Assembly (NCBI GenBank): GCA_963732775.1
Contig: CAVTAR010000001.1
Coordinates: 1,612,001 to 1,676,000, forward strand
Direction of reading: 5' to 3'
Source: CAVRQM01 sp963732775
Lineage (GTDB): Bacteria; Pseudomonadota; Alphaproteobacteria; Acetobacterales; Acetobacteraceae
Length of the DNA stretch: 64,000 bases
The notes beneath the pieces were generated by a model. That model had not been told where the DNA came from, did not search any database, and saw only the letters and a list, made by a program, of their open reading frames with translations. A program made the translations under genes and the position numbers. This document shows positions 7,776-16,706 of this stretch, piece after piece; position 1 is the first letter of the stretch, and each line of letters begins with the position of its first letter.

Positions 7776-8872
7776 GGCGGGGCGAGGCTCCAATGGCGGG
7801 GAGGCAGCGAGGGCACCTGGTGCGTGCGGGCGGGCCGGCCGCAGCGGTGCTGCAGGTCCGCCATCGCCGCCACGTCCTGCACCAGCGCCGTGACCACGTC
7901 GGGCGCGGCCCACAGTTCCGGCTCGCGCCATGGTGCCGCGGCGACCTCGCGGGCCAGGGCGCGCAGGGCGGCCAGCGCCGCGCCATGGGCGCTGGCCAGC
8001 GCCTCGTGCAGCGGCGCCTCGGTGCGCGGACGCAGCAGCTCGGCCAGGCCCAGCGCCGAGAAGCCGAGGAAGCGGGTGGCGGCCGGATCGCCCGCCAGGT
8101 GGCGCTCGAACGCCGGGGCCAGCGCGGCGCGTCGCCGCGGCGACAGGCCGGCGAGGTCGACGACGATTGGCCCGCCCAGCGAGCGCAGCCGGAGCTGTCG
8201 CGCGATCTCGGCGATCGCCGCCTCGTTGGCGGCGACGTGCGCCGCCGTCTTGCCGTGCCGGCCGCTCGCCGCCGCGCCGAGGTCGACGTCGATGGCGACC
8301 AGGGCCGAGGTCGGCTCGATGACGAGCCGCCCGCCGCCGGGAAACGCCACCTCGCGCTGGCCCAGGGCTGCCACCTGCGCCTCGACCTCGTCGTCGAAGG
8401 CGCGCGGGACGAGGCGCAGCCGCCCGCCCAGTTCCGGCCGCAACCGGGCCAGCGCCGCGGCGTCGTCGACCAGCACCGGGGCCGCGGCGTGCAGGCTGGC
8501 CAGCCGCGTCGCGGCACTCGGCGCGGCGGCGAGGCAGCCCGGCGCGCCGGCGCTCTCCGGCGCATCGGCCAAGGCGGCGAGCCGCGGTCCCTTGCCGCCC
8601 TGGGCGGCGCGCACGACGCGAACCACCCGCACGGTGCCGACAGCCGCGCCCGCGCCGCCGGCGCTGTCGGGCAGGAAGCCGGGCTCGGCGCCGGGGCCGA
8701 GGCTCATGAACACGCCGGCCATCGCCGGTGCCCGCGCCGTCACGCGGCCACGGAACACCGCGCCGGGCGCGGCGGCGGCGCCCGGCCGGTGCAGGGCGTA
8801 GTCGACGAGCTGGCCGTGCGCGACCGCGGCCACCCGCAGCTCGCCGGGGCTCGAGGCGGCGAGGATGGTCAC
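7772..8872 (-). CDS. RNase E/G-family protein, short form
   Basis: 366 residues, markedly shorter than RNase G (about 490). The N-terminus lacks an obvious full S1 domain, although VFRGRVTARAPAMAGVFMSLG corresponds to a shortened S1-like strand set. The RNase E/G catalytic region is recognisable in EPTSALVAIDVDLG (first metal-binding Asp) and GGPIVVDLAGL (second Asp). The zinc-link cysteines of RNase E are absent. Start is the GTG at 8872, whose GTGA overlaps the maf stop. Genomic position between maf and yacG is conserved in alphaproteobacteria, so it is probably functional in RNA maturation despite its size. Confidence 0.75.
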   Translation of the reverse strand: MTILAASSPGELRVAAVAHGQLVDYALHRPGAAAAPGAVFRGRVTARAPAMAGVFMSLGPGAEPGFLPDSAGGAGAAVGTVRVVRVVRAAQGGKGPRLAALADAPESAGAPGCLAAAPSAATRLASLHAAAPVLVDDAAALARLRPELGGRLRLVPRAFDDEVEAQVAALGQREVAFPGGGRLVIEPTSALVAIDVDLGAAASGRHGKTAAHVAANEAAIAEIARQLRLRSLGGPIVVDLAGLSPRRRAALAPAFERHLAGDPAATRFLGFSALGLAELLRPRTEAPLHEALASAHGAALAALRALAREVAAAPWREPELWAAPDVVTALVQDVAAMADLQHRCGRPARTHQVPSLPPRHWSLAPP

Positions 8873-9426
8873 GGCAGCGTCCAGCCGAGCCCCCGCAGGA
8901 GTTGCGCCGTCTCGAACAGCGGCAGGCCCACGACGCCGCTGAAGCTGCCGGAGAGGAACTTCACGTGCGCCGCGGCGAGGCCCTGGATGGCGTAGCCGCC
9001 GGCCTTGCCGCGCCACTCGCCGCTCGCGACGTAGGCGTCGAGCTGGCGCTCGGTCAGCCGGGCGAAGCCGACGACGCTCTCGCAGATGCGCTCGGCCCGC
9101 CGGCCGTCCGGCGCCACGACGACGACGCCGGTCAGCACGTCGTGCCGGCGTCCGGACAGCAGACGCAGGCACGAGCGAGCGTCGGCCTCGCTCTCGGCCT
9201 TGGGCAGGATGCGCCTGCCGCACGCGACCACGGTGTCGGCGGCGAGCACGAAGCAGCCGGCAGCGGCCACGGCGGCCGCCTTGGCGCGGCTCAGCCGCCG
9301 CACCGCGTCGCGCGGCAATTCGGCCGGCAGGGGCGTCTCGTCGATGTCGGCGGGGACCACGGCATCGGGGGTCAGGCCGATCTGCGCCAGCAGCGCGATC
9401 CGGCGCGGGCTCGCCGAGGCCAGCAC
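8869..9426 (-). CDS. maf: Maf-family nucleotide pyrophosphatase
   Basis: About 185 residues of the Maf/Ham1 fold: LASASPRR at the N-terminus (substrate site), LAADTVV with the catalytic aspartate, the FARLTERQ and YVASGEWRGKAGGYAIQG motifs, and SFSGVVGLP near the end. Maf enzymes hydrolyse non-canonical nucleotides such as dTTP/UTP analogues or m7GTP. The start is uncertain: no ATG, GTG or TTG lies in frame for a long way upstream, and the nearest standard codon is the GTG at 9426, which leaves little before LASASPRR. The upstream sequence contains a duplication of the infA tail that may have altered the original start. Confidence 0.85.
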   Translation of the reverse strand: MLASASPRRIALLAQIGLTPDAVVPADIDETPLPAELPRDAVRRLSRAKAAAVAAAGCFVLAADTVVACGRRILPKAESEADARSCLRLLSGRRHDVLTGVVVVAPDGRRAERICESVVGFARLTERQLDAYVASGEWRGKAGGYAIQGLAAAHVKFLSGSFSGVVGLPLFETAQLLRGLGWTLP

Positions 9427-9440
9427 CAGGCGCGGGGCGG

Positions 9441-9468
9441 CTACTTGAAGCGACCCTACTTGAAGCGA
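9441..9468. repeat. Direct duplication of the infA 3' end
   Basis: The 13-mer ctacttgaagcga occurs at 9441-9453 and 9456-9468, a period of 15 bp. The second copy holds the last infA codons and stop (minus strand CGCTTCAAGTAG). The first copy is a spare tail placed between infA and maf. The 15-bp period keeps the maf frame (SLQV appears twice). Confidence 0.85.
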
Positions 9469-9674
9469 AACGTGATGCGGCCCTTGCTGAGGTCGTACGG
9501 GGTCATCTCCACGTTCACGCGGTCGCCGGCCAGCACGCGGATGCGGTTCTTGCGCATCTTGCCGCTGGTATGGGCCAGGATGACATGCTCGTTGTCGAGC
9601 TTCACCTTGAACATCGCATTCGGCAGCAACTCCATCACGGAGCCGCTGAACTCGATCATGTCTTCCTTCGACAT
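9456..9674 (-). CDS. infA: Translation initiation factor IF-1
   Basis: 72 residues, the standard IF-1 length, one OB-fold (S1 type): MSKEDMIEFSGSVMELLPNA at the start, then NAMFKVKLDN, ILAHTSGKMRKNRIR and the ending TPYDLSKGRITFRFK. IF-1 occupies the ribosomal A site during initiation. First gene of the infA-maf-RNase-yacG unit; the maf frame begins just after its stop. Confidence 0.97.
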   Translation of the reverse strand: MSKEDMIEFSGSVMELLPNAMFKVKLDNEHVILAHTSGKMRKNRIRVLAGDRVNVEMTPYDLSKGRITFRFK

Positions 9675-9781
9675 CTACCCTCAATGAGTGTTTCGTGACG
9701 AGCGGAACATGATGACCGGACCGGCCAGGGTCAAGCGACCGAGGCGGCCCGGCCACGCATGGCCGCACGTCTCTCAGGCGC

Positions 9782-10477
9782 TCAGGCGCGCGACAGCGCT
9801 TCGCGCAGGCGCAGGATCCAGGCGCCGACCGCCTCGGGGCGGGTCTTCAGCGCGGTGCGGTTGACGATCAGGCGGCTCGTGACATGGGCGATCACCTCGG
9901 TCTCGACCAGCCCGTTGGCGCGCAGCGTGGAGCCGGTCGCCACCAGGTCGACGATGAGCCGGGTGAGGCCGAGGCCGGGGGCCAGCTCCATGGCGCCGTT
10001 CAGGTGGACCACCTCGGCCTGTACGCCGCGGGCGGCGAAATGGCGGCGGGCGATGTTCGGGTACTTGGTCGCCACCCGCACCCGCGACCAGGTACGCGGG
10101 TCGTCGCGCCCGTCGGGCTCAGCCGGCTCGGCCACCGAGACGCGGCAGGCGCCGATGCCGAGGTCGAGCGGGGCGTAGATCTCGGGGTAGTCGAACTCCA
10201 GCAGCACGTCGGCGCCGCAGATGCCGATCTGGGCGGCGCCGAAGGCCACGAAGGTCGCGACGTCGAACGGCCGCACGCGGACCACGTCGAGCATCGGGTC
10301 GGTGGTGGCAAAGCGCAGCCGGCGGCTGTCCTCGTCGGCGTATTCGGGGTCGGGCACGATGCCGGCGCGGGCCAGCAGCGGGCCGCACTCGGCCAGGATG
10401 CGCCCCTTCGGCAGCGCCAGGACCAGCATGCCGCCGGTGTCGGTCCGCGTGTGGGCGAGGGGGGTCAGCACCGTCAT
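9782..10477 (-). CDS. hisG: ATP phosphoribosyltransferase, short form
   Basis: 231 residues catalysing the first step of histidine synthesis (ATP + PRPP). LALPKGRI at the N-terminus, GICGADVL and the PRPP-binding VDLVATGSTLRANGL are clear. The protein lacks the C-terminal ACT-like regulatory domain, so it is the short form that needs HisZ as partner for activity and histidine feedback; no hisZ is in this window. The open frame begins at 10477; a second in-frame ATG (GGMLVLALPKGR) is nearer the usual start of short HisG. No other histidine biosynthesis gene is adjacent. Confidence 0.93.
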   Translation of the reverse strand: MTVLTPLAHTRTDTGGMLVLALPKGRILAECGPLLARAGIVPDPEYADEDSRRLRFATTDPMLDVVRVRPFDVATFVAFGAAQIGICGADVLLEFDYPEIYAPLDLGIGACRVSVAEPAEPDGRDDPRTWSRVRVATKYPNIARRHFAARGVQAEVVHLNGAMELAPGLGLTRLIVDLVATGSTLRANGLVETEVIAHVTSRLIVNRTALKTRPEAVGAWILRLREALSRA

Positions 10478-10564
10478 CGCGCGGCTCTACACCGGGGCGG
10501 GGCGGGGCGGAAGGCAACCCGGCGCCCTGGCCGCGCATTGCAGCCGGCGTAGAGGAGAACGCCC

Positions 10565-10828
10565 ATGGCCCGAGACATCGACCCCGGCGACGCTGTGCCC
10601 CCTGGCGTTGCGCCGCAAACCCCGGAGCCGCTCACGCCGGCGGATCGCGAGGTGCTGCACGAGCTGGAGCGGTTCGGCGCGCAGCAGGAACGCGCCGCCG
10701 ACATGGCCGGGCGCGACCAGGACAGCGCCGTGGAGCGCGAGACGCAGACGGTGCGCCCGCACGGCGATGCGCCGTCGCGCGCCGGGATTACCGGCGGCGG
10801 CAGCGGCGCGGACGGCGAAGGGATCTAG
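10565..10828 (+). CDS. Small acidic hypothetical protein
   Basis: 87 residues, Pro-rich N-terminus, then a helical charged segment (DREVLHELERFGAQQERAAD) and a Gly-rich end. A GGAG lies about ten bases before the ATG. No signal peptide, membrane helix or known domain is visible. It faces the DUF2306 gene tail to tail. Probably expressed, function unknown. Confidence 0.55.
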   Translation: MARDIDPGDAVPPGVAPQTPEPLTPADREVLHELERFGAQQERAADMAGRDQDSAVERETQTVRPHGDAPSRAGITGGGSGADGEGI

Positions 10829-10889
10829 CGAGCGCTCGCCGCTCTCCGACACCCGCGCGAGACTGCGGAAGCGAGGGGACGTTCCCTCG

Positions 10890-11592
10890 CTATCGGGGCG
10901 GGGCGGCCGATGCGGGTCGGGCCATCCTGGCGATGTACAGCTCCGCCAGGAGGGCATTCGGCACCCAGGCCAGCCAGGCGATGGCGCGGTAGGCGCTGAC
11001 GAGATCGAAGCCGAGCATGGCGGACAACGGCAAGGTACAGCCTCAGTGTGACGGCCGCGAAGGTCAGGGCGAACGAGCGGATCATCCAGCGCCGATGGTC
11101 GGCGTATCGGCGGGCGCGCGCCGTGGCCCAACCCTGGCCCGTCGCGTACATCCATTGCAGGCCCAGGGCCGCGAAGCCGGCGCCGGCGACCGGGCCCGAC
11201 GACACGCCGGCCGCGAGTACCAGGGCCGAGGCGCCGCCCACCATGCAGCCGACGACATAGGCACGACCCGCCCAGCGATGCAGCCGGGGCCAGCGCCGCC
11301 GCACCACCGGGGCGAACTGCGACGGACCGCCCAGCAGCGCCGTGGCCGCGGCGCCGGCGTGGACGACGATCCAGGGATCGAGATAGCGGTTCTGCGCGAC
11401 GTTCGGCGGCACGGGTCCGACCCCCGCCACGTAGCGATAGGAGACGAGCGCCACGCCGGCGCTCAACACGGCGCCGGCCACCCATGCCGTCCTGGAGAGG
11501 TGGCGCCCGACAACGGCCTCGTTGCCCGCCGGCTCCGCCGTAGGCGCATCGCTGCTGGCCACCACGCCGTAAACGCCTGAACCATCGCCCAT
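10890..11592 (-). pseudogene. DUF2306 membrane protein, frameshifted
   Basis: Predicted four-to-six helix membrane protein resembling DUF2306: helices around WVAGAVLSAGVALVSYRYVAG, the HAGAAATALLGG helix, RLHRWAGRAYV and HRRWMIRSFALTFAAVTLRL. An extra base near 11032-11033 shifts the frame after AAVTLRLYL. Correcting it gives a natural end (SAMLGFDLVSAYRAIAWLAW and on to a stop at 10890), and the total length is 3n+1. It is divergent from the TetR gene with a palindrome between, so it is probably that regulator's target. It may be intact in the organism. Confidence 0.75.
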
Positions 11593-11609
11593 CGCGCCTG
11601 TCCCTATCT

Positions 11610-11672
11610 TGACACCGACAAGATATCTGGCGGAGTCTCAGGGCCGCGTCAACGAAAATCTTGTCAGTGTCA
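11610..11672. promoter_or_regulatory. Likely TetR operator: long inverted repeat between divergent genes
   Basis: tgacaccgacaagat (11610-11624) and atcttgtcagtgtca (11658-11672) are inverted repeats matching at 14 of 15 positions, separated by 33 bp, in the intergenic space between the DUF2306 and TetR genes. Each arm also has partial internal symmetry (CTTG...CAAG-like), so each may hold one regulator dimer. Position and symmetry fit autoregulation and control of both genes. Confidence 0.6.
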
Positions 11673-11681
11673 GGATCGGGA

Positions 11682-12293
11682 ATGGCCCAGCCCTATCATC
11701 ACGGCGCGCTGCGGGAGGCGCTGCTGCGAGCGGCGGAGACGATCCTTGAGCGGGATGGCATCGCCGCGCTGACCCTGCGCGCGGCCGCGCGCGAGGCCGG
11801 GGTCTCGCACGCGGCCCCCGCGCATCATTTCGCCAACCTCTCGGGCCTGCTCAGCGCGCTGGCGGCGAGCGGCTTCACGCGGTTCGGCGAGCGGATGCAG
11901 GCGCAAGCCGACGCGGCGGGGTCGGACCCGACGGCGCGGGCAATCGGCCTCAGCCGGGGCTATGTCGGGTTCGCCCGAGCCTCGCCGGGGTTGTTCCAGC
12001 TGATGTTCCGCTCCGAGCAGCTGGACTGGTCGATCCCGGCGCTGTCGGACGCGGGGGCCGCGGCGTTCGCGCTGCTGACGCGAGCCGAGGCCGAGGTCGC
12101 GGCGCGCGCGCCAGGCGAAACCCTGGTCGCCGCCATCGCGCGGTGGTCGCTGGTGCACGGCCTGTCGACGCTGCTGATCGACGGCCGGCTCGTCGGCGTG
12201 ACCGACCGGGTGCTGCCCGGTGCCGACATCGACGCGCTGGTCGAGGCGGTGCTGGCCGGGGCGGTGCTCGCCGGCGCTAGCGCGCCGCGCTGA
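11682..12293 (+). CDS. TetR/AcrR-family transcriptional regulator
   Basis: 203 residues. The N-terminal helix-turn-helix is clear: ALLRAAETILERDGIAALTL, then AAAREAGVSHAAPAHHFANL as recognition region. The C-terminal ligand domain contains GYVGFARASPGLFQLMFRSE, typical of the group with a TetR_C_33-like WHG domain (the WSLVHGLSTLL motif). I chose the ATG at 11682 over the TTG at 11661 because the TTG lies inside the inverted repeat. Divergent from DUF2306; its end overlaps the convergent exporter gene by 17 bases. Confidence 0.88.
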   Translation: MAQPYHHGALREALLRAAETILERDGIAALTLRAAAREAGVSHAAPAHHFANLSGLLSALAASGFTRFGERMQAQADAAGSDPTARAIGLSRGYVGFARASPGLFQLMFRSEQLDWSIPALSDAGAAAFALLTRAEAEVAARAPGETLVAAIARWSLVHGLSTLLIDGRLVGVTDRVLPGADIDALVEAVLAGAVLAGASAPR

Positions 12294-13551
12294 CCGCCCG
12301 GTGACGCTTCAGGCCTCGGTGACGCTCCAGGTCCGGCAGGAACACCGTCAGCAGCCCGATCGCCGGCAGGAAGGCGCACACGCGATAGACGAAGTCGATG
12401 CCGTAGGCGTCCGCCAGCGCGCCCAATGCCGCGGCGCCCAGGCCGCCCAGCCCGAACGCCAGGCCGAAGAAGATGCCGGCGATCATGCCGACCTTTCCGG
12501 GCACCAGTTCCTGCGCGTAGACGACGATGGCGGAGAACGCCGAGGACAGGATCAGCCCGATCGGCACCACCAGGATCAGCGTGCCGACGTAGCCCATGAA
12601 CGGCAAAGCGAGCGTGAACGGCAGCACGCCCAGGATCGAGCCCCAGATGAGGTACTTGCGCCCGATGCGGTCGCCGATCGGGCCGCCGAGAAAGGTGCCC
12701 ACCGCGCCGGCGGCGAGGAACACGAACAGGTCGACCTGCGCCACCTGCACCGAGACGCCGAAGCGGTGGATCAGGTAGAAGGTGAAGTAGCTGCCGAGGC
12801 TCGCCAGGTAGACGAACTTCGAGAACATCAGCGCCATCAGGATGCACAGCGACACCAGCACGCGGCGGCGCGACAGCGCGGCCCCGGCCTCGGCGGCGCG
12901 CAGGGGCTTGGGCCGCAGCATCCACAGATGGCTCGCGTACCAGCGGCCGACGTTGAACAGCGTGACCATCGCGACCAGGGCGATGACCGAGACCCACGCC
13001 ACGCTGTGCTGGCCGAGCGGCACGATCAGGAACGCCGCCAGCAGCGGGCCGAGCGAGGAGCCGGTGTTGCCGCCCACCTGGAACAGCGCCTGCGCGAAGC
13101 CGTGCCGCCCGCCCGAGGCCATGCGGGCCACGCGCGAGCTTTCGGGGTGGAAGATCGAGCTGCCGATGCCGACCAGGGCGGCCGAGAGCAGGATGGTCTC
13201 GAAGCTGTTCGCGCGCGACAGCAGCAGCAGCCCGACGAAGGTGGAGCCCATGCCGGCGGCGAGCGAGTAGGGCAGCGGCCGGCGGTCGGTGTAGAGCCCG
13301 ACCAGCGGCTGCAGGATCGACGCGGTGAGCTGGAAGGCGAGCGTGACTAGCCCGATCTGGCCGTAGGTGAGACTGTAGTCGCGCCGGAACATCGGGTAGA
13401 GCGCCTGGATGACCGACTGCATGGTGTCGTTCATCAGGTGGCTGGCGCTGAGCGCCAGCAGGATGGCGATGGCCGCCCCCTCGGCCGCGCGCTGGCCGTA
13501 GGCGGCCGGCGCTGCGATCGGGTCGGCGGGGGCCGAGACTTGCTTCTGCAT
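12277..13551 (-). CDS. MFS transporter, fosmidomycin-resistance (Fsr) type
   Basis: 424 residues, 12 predicted membrane helices, Major Facilitator Superfamily. The N-half starts SASHLMNDTMQSVIQALYP, a hallmark of the Fsr group, followed by GLYTDRRPLPYSLAAGMG (loop 2-3 motif). The second half has GGPIGDRIGRKYLIWGS, the repeated MFS motif A. E. coli Fsr exports fosmidomycin, and homologues export small hydrophobic compounds. The ATG at 13551 gives the family length; the frame extends 70 codons further without a ribosome-binding site. Confidence 0.88.
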   Translation of the reverse strand: MQKQVSAPADPIAAPAAYGQRAAEGAAIAILLALSASHLMNDTMQSVIQALYPMFRRDYSLTYGQIGLVTLAFQLTASILQPLVGLYTDRRPLPYSLAAGMGSTFVGLLLLSRANSFETILLSAALVGIGSSIFHPESSRVARMASGGRHGFAQALFQVGGNTGSSLGPLLAAFLIVPLGQHSVAWVSVIALVAMVTLFNVGRWYASHLWMLRPKPLRAAEAGAALSRRRVLVSLCILMALMFSKFVYLASLGSYFTFYLIHRFGVSVQVAQVDLFVFLAAGAVGTFLGGPIGDRIGRKYLIWGSILGVLPFTLALPFMGYVGTLILVVPIGLILSSAFSAIVVYAQELVPGKVGMIAGIFFGLAFGLGGLGAAALGALADAYGIDFVYRVCAFLPAIGLLTVFLPDLERHRGLKRHRAVSAAR

Positions 13552-13653
13552 GATGCGGCGGCGCCTTCGATCTGGGCGACAGGGTAGACGGGTTAAAACG
13601 GTATATGCTGCAACGCGGGATGGGCCATGCCGATTGCGCATCGCGGCTGCGCG

Positions 13654-13707
13654 CACCGGCGCAGCCCGACGAACCGGCACAGCCCGACTACCCGGCACAG
13701 TCTGGCG
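13654..13707. repeat. Three imperfect 18-bp tandem repeats
   Basis: Units 13654-13671, 13672-13689 and 13690-13707 share the core accggcacagcccgac with a few changes each. They lie in the intergenic space before the gene at 13789. Too short to name a function. Confidence 0.7.
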
Positions 13708-13788
13708 ATCGGCTGCGGAGTGCATGGGCATTTGTGGACCACCCCTCGATCCTGCAATCATCCGCGAGGATTTCAGGGGAACGTGCAG

Positions 13789-14307
13789 ATGGAACAGCCC
13801 GTGCAGGCGGACGACCGGCTGCTGTCAGCCGCCGAACGCGAACTGGTGGAGGCGACCGAGCCGGCCGCGCTGGAGGGGCAGTCGCTGCCGGCGCTGCGGG
13901 CGCTGGGTGCCCGGCTGCGCGAGGCGCGCGACCGCGCACGCGGCATCGCGCGCGGGCAGCAGCGCGAGATGCGCGGCAAGGCGGCGCCACGCGGCGCGAC
14001 GCCGGCGCGCGAGAACGCCGGCAGCGTGGCCAAGACGGAGGTGCTGGTCGCGGCACTCGCGCGGGTCGCGGCCGCGCAGCGCGCGCTCGCAGCGCCCACC
14101 CAGGCGGAGCTGGCGCGCAAGGCCATGGCAGCCAAGCAGGGCGCGCCGGTGCAGCCCCACCCCGGCGGCGGCCCGACGGCGGGGAAAGGCGTGCGGGTCA
14201 AGGCCAGCCAGCAGCCGACGGTGCGCATGGACCCGCGCGAGGTCGGCCGGGTGTCGCAGGCCGGCAAGCAGGCGCAGGCCCGGCGGGACGGGGCCAAGGG
14301 CCGCTGA
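13789..14307 (+). CDS. Ala/Arg-rich hypothetical protein
   Basis: 172 residues. The first 60 are helical (LLSAAERELVEATEPAALEG) and the rest is rich in Ala, Gln, Arg and Lys with repeated patterns (ARGIARGQQREMRGKAAPRG), strongly basic overall. No membrane segment or known domain. AGGGGA precedes the ATG at good distance, which decided the start; the longer frame from 13627 crosses the tandem repeats. Possibly nucleic-acid binding by composition only. Confidence 0.6.
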   Translation: MEQPVQADDRLLSAAERELVEATEPAALEGQSLPALRALGARLREARDRARGIARGQQREMRGKAAPRGATPARENAGSVAKTEVLVAALARVAAAQRALAAPTQAELARKAMAAKQGAPVQPHPGGGPTAGKGVRVKASQQPTVRMDPREVGRVSQAGKQAQARRDGAKGR

Positions 14308-14314
14308 CCGGCGC

Positions 14315-14797
14315 TCAGGTCGCGCTGGCCTCGCGCTTGACCAGGGGCACCGAGAAGGTCGGCTCGGTGTCCCAGGGGAACAGGATCCAGGTGTCCTGGC
14401 TGACCTCGGTGATGAAGCTGTCCACCTGCTCGCGGCCGGCGGGCTTGGCGTAGATGCAGGCGAAATGCGCCCGCGGCAGCAGGCCGCGCACCACCCGCGC
14501 GGTGCTGCCGGTGTCCACCAGGTCGTCGACCACCAGGAAGCCGTCGCCGTCGCCGGCCGCGGTGGGGGGTTTCGTGACCACCGGCTCGCCCATGCTCTCC
14601 TCGTCGTAGGTGACGACGGAGACGCTCTCGATGAACCGCACGTCGAGTTCGCGCGCCACGATCGCCGCCGGGATCAGCCCGCCGCGCGTGATGGCGACGA
14701 TCCCGCGCAGCGGCCGCAGCTTCATCAGCCGCCAGGCGAGTGCGCGGGCATCGCGATGCAGCTGGTCCCAGGTGACGGTGTAGTAGTGCGTCGCCAT
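14315..14797 (-). CDS. gpt: Xanthine(-guanine) phosphoribosyltransferase
   Basis: 160 residues, type I phosphoribosyltransferase. The PRPP loop is FLVVDDLVDTGSTA. ITRGGLIPAAIVARELD forms the PPi-loop region, and WILFPWDTEP near the C-terminus is the Gpt purine-binding signature. The enzyme salvages xanthine and guanine to nucleotides. The ATG at 14797 overlaps the stop of the upstream CsaA-like gene by one base, so they are co-translated. Confidence 0.92.
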   Translation of the reverse strand: MATHYYTVTWDQLHRDARALAWRLMKLRPLRGIVAITRGGLIPAAIVARELDVRFIESVSVVTYDEESMGEPVVTKPPTAAGDGDGFLVVDDLVDTGSTARVVRGLLPRAHFACIYAKPAGREQVDSFITEVSQDTWILFPWDTEPTFSVPLVKREASAT

Positions 14798-15129
14798 CAG
14801 AACAGCTTCCCGCCGTTCGGCACCGGCTGGTCTGGGGCGAGCAGCACCACCGCGCCGTCGGCGTCGGGCACGCCGAGCGTCAGCACCTCGCTCACGAACG
14901 GCCCGATGCGGCGCGGCGGGAAGTTGACCACGGCGAGCACCTGCCGGCCGACCAGCCGCTCCGGCGCGTAGTGGACGGTGAGCTGCGCCGAGGAGCGCCT
15001 TGTGCCGATCTCCGGGCCGAAGTCGAGGGTGAGCTTGATCGCCGGCTTGCGCGCCTCGGGGAACGGCTCGGCGGCGACGATGGTGCCGACGCGGATGTCG
15101 AGCCGGTCGAAACCCTCGATGCTCGCCAT
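14797..15129 (-). CDS. CsaA-like tRNA-binding domain protein
   Basis: 110 residues, a single EMAP-II-type OB-fold as in CsaA: DRLDIRVGTIVAAEPFPEA at the start, the KLTLDFG and VVNFPPRRIGPFVSEVLTLG motifs following. CsaA of B. subtilis has export-chaperone activity and binds tRNA in vitro. A GTG at 15153 with AGGGA just upstream is an alternative start that adds eight residues. First gene of a two-gene unit with gpt. Confidence 0.85.
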   Translation of the reverse strand: MASIEGFDRLDIRVGTIVAAEPFPEARKPAIKLTLDFGPEIGTRRSSAQLTVHYAPERLVGRQVLAVVNFPPRRIGPFVSEVLTLGVPDADGAVVLLAPDQPVPNGGKLF

Positions 15130-15260
15130 GGTCGCCTGCGATGCCGTCGTCACGTTCCCTGCCGCCCGGATTGTGACGGCGTCGTGTAACCGCTGCGCCC
15201 GCCACACGCAACCGCGCGCCAGCACGCGCCCGGCATGACCGACCCGACGAGTTTCGTGCG

Positions 15261-16617
15261 CTATTGAACGACTTGGTACACCGTGCCGGCGGCCCGTCTC
15301 GAGTTGCTGAGCAGCCGTACCGTGGTCGTACCGTAGATGACGCCGTTCGCGTCGACGATCGGGGTGGCGAGGGGAACCGCGCCGTTCTTGCCGTTGAAGG
15401 TGATCAGCGCCGTGCTTTTCCAGACGCCCCCGTCGACGGCCGGCGGAGAGAGGCGGTAGAGCGTGCCGTCCATGAACTTTCCGCCCCAAAGGACCGTTCC
15501 GTACAGCGCACCCGAAGCGTCGAGCATCACGCCGGAGGAGTTCAAACCGCCGAAACTGTTGAAGCTGTGGAGCAAGGTCTCGGTCCATGTGGTCGAACCC
15601 ACCGGCGGCGGGGTCAACTCATAGATGGTTCCCCAGCCAAACTTTCCGCCATAGGCAGTGGTGCCGAAGAGCGCACCGGCAGGACCAACCGTCGGTGCGA
15701 CCTCTGGTCCAGCGCCGTCGTTATGACGCACGTCATTGAACTCCCGGATCACCTTGTACCCCCACGCCGCTGTCCCGGCGGCCGGTGGTGTCAACTTGAA
15801 GATGCCGCCATTATTATTGAGCGACCTGAGCCCGCCCGAACTCCCGGCGCCAAACAGGGAACCGTCCGGACCCATGGTGAGGCCAGCGTCCACCCGGTTG
15901 ACTTCGCCGGGGCAGATGCCGAACTCGTGCAAAATCGTCTCGGTCCAGATAACTTTTCCTGCGCGGGGTGGGGACAACTCGAACACCACCCCCGCGGAAC
16001 CCGGGCAACTCGCGGTGCCGGCACCACCGCGCACGGTGGTGCCGTAGACATTGCCGGCTCCGTCGAGCGCAAGGGGGCCGGAAGGCGCGGCGCCATCGTG
16101 GCTGTTCGGGTTCGTGAAGAAGCTATGGAGGATGGTCTCGGTCCATCGGATCTGCCCCGGTGCCGGCGGAGCGAGCCTGAACACGGTGCCGAGGCCGCCC
16201 GTGCCGCCAGCCGCCGTGGTGCCGTAGAGCGCTCCCGCGGAATCCATCACAAGCGCACCTTGCGGGCCCGCGCCATCGCCGGTGAAACCGTCGCTGGTCT
16301 TTCCGAAATCGTGCAGGACACTGTTGGTCCAAGCAGTCTGTCCCGCTGCCGGCGGCGTGAGCTTGAATACGGTGCCGTTGCCGAAAGTCACCATCACCGA
16401 ATGTCGCCCCGTACAGGGCTCCGGCGGCGTCCCTGGTCAGCGAGCCTAGCAGCCCGCCGAAATACCTGGGCGGAAGGGTGTAAATTGTGCGCAACGTGGC
16501 CGCCGCCGCGCCCGGGCCGGTCGCCGCGGCGGCCAGGGCGGCGAGACACGCCAACCCGCACCGTGCCGAAGCAGAACGCAGAGTCCTCGTGCGAGCGGAA
16601 GCCGGCGCTGAGTCCAT
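15261..16617 (-). pseudogene. Secreted tandem-repeat (GloVer-type) beta protein, frameshifted
   Basis: A signal peptide (CGLACLAALAAAATGPGAAAA) is followed by seven to eight repeats of about 50 residues with GTVFKLTPPAAG and GALYGTT cores, the repeat that named the GloVer choice-of-anchor proteins. Likely a secreted or surface beta-propeller/solenoid. An extra base near 16385 (ctttcgg for cttcgg on the coding strand) shifts the frame between GALYGATFGD and FGNGTVFKL; the gene length is 3n+1. Start at 16617 has GGGAG upstream. Otherwise clean, so the shift may be a sequence error. Function unknown. Confidence 0.75.
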
Positions 16618-16706
16618 CCGATGTTCTCCCTGCCCGATTGCCGGGGCCGCGATCGGCAGGAGATGCTGGAGTATCTCTTTTGAGCTTGCAACATGTCGCA
16701 GGAGGT

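Noticed and set aside
7241..8995. Very long plus-strand frame over RNase G and yacG
   Set aside because: It is an antisense shadow in high-G+C DNA. The minus strand carries clear conserved families and the plus frame is Arg/Gly/Pro-rich with no domain.
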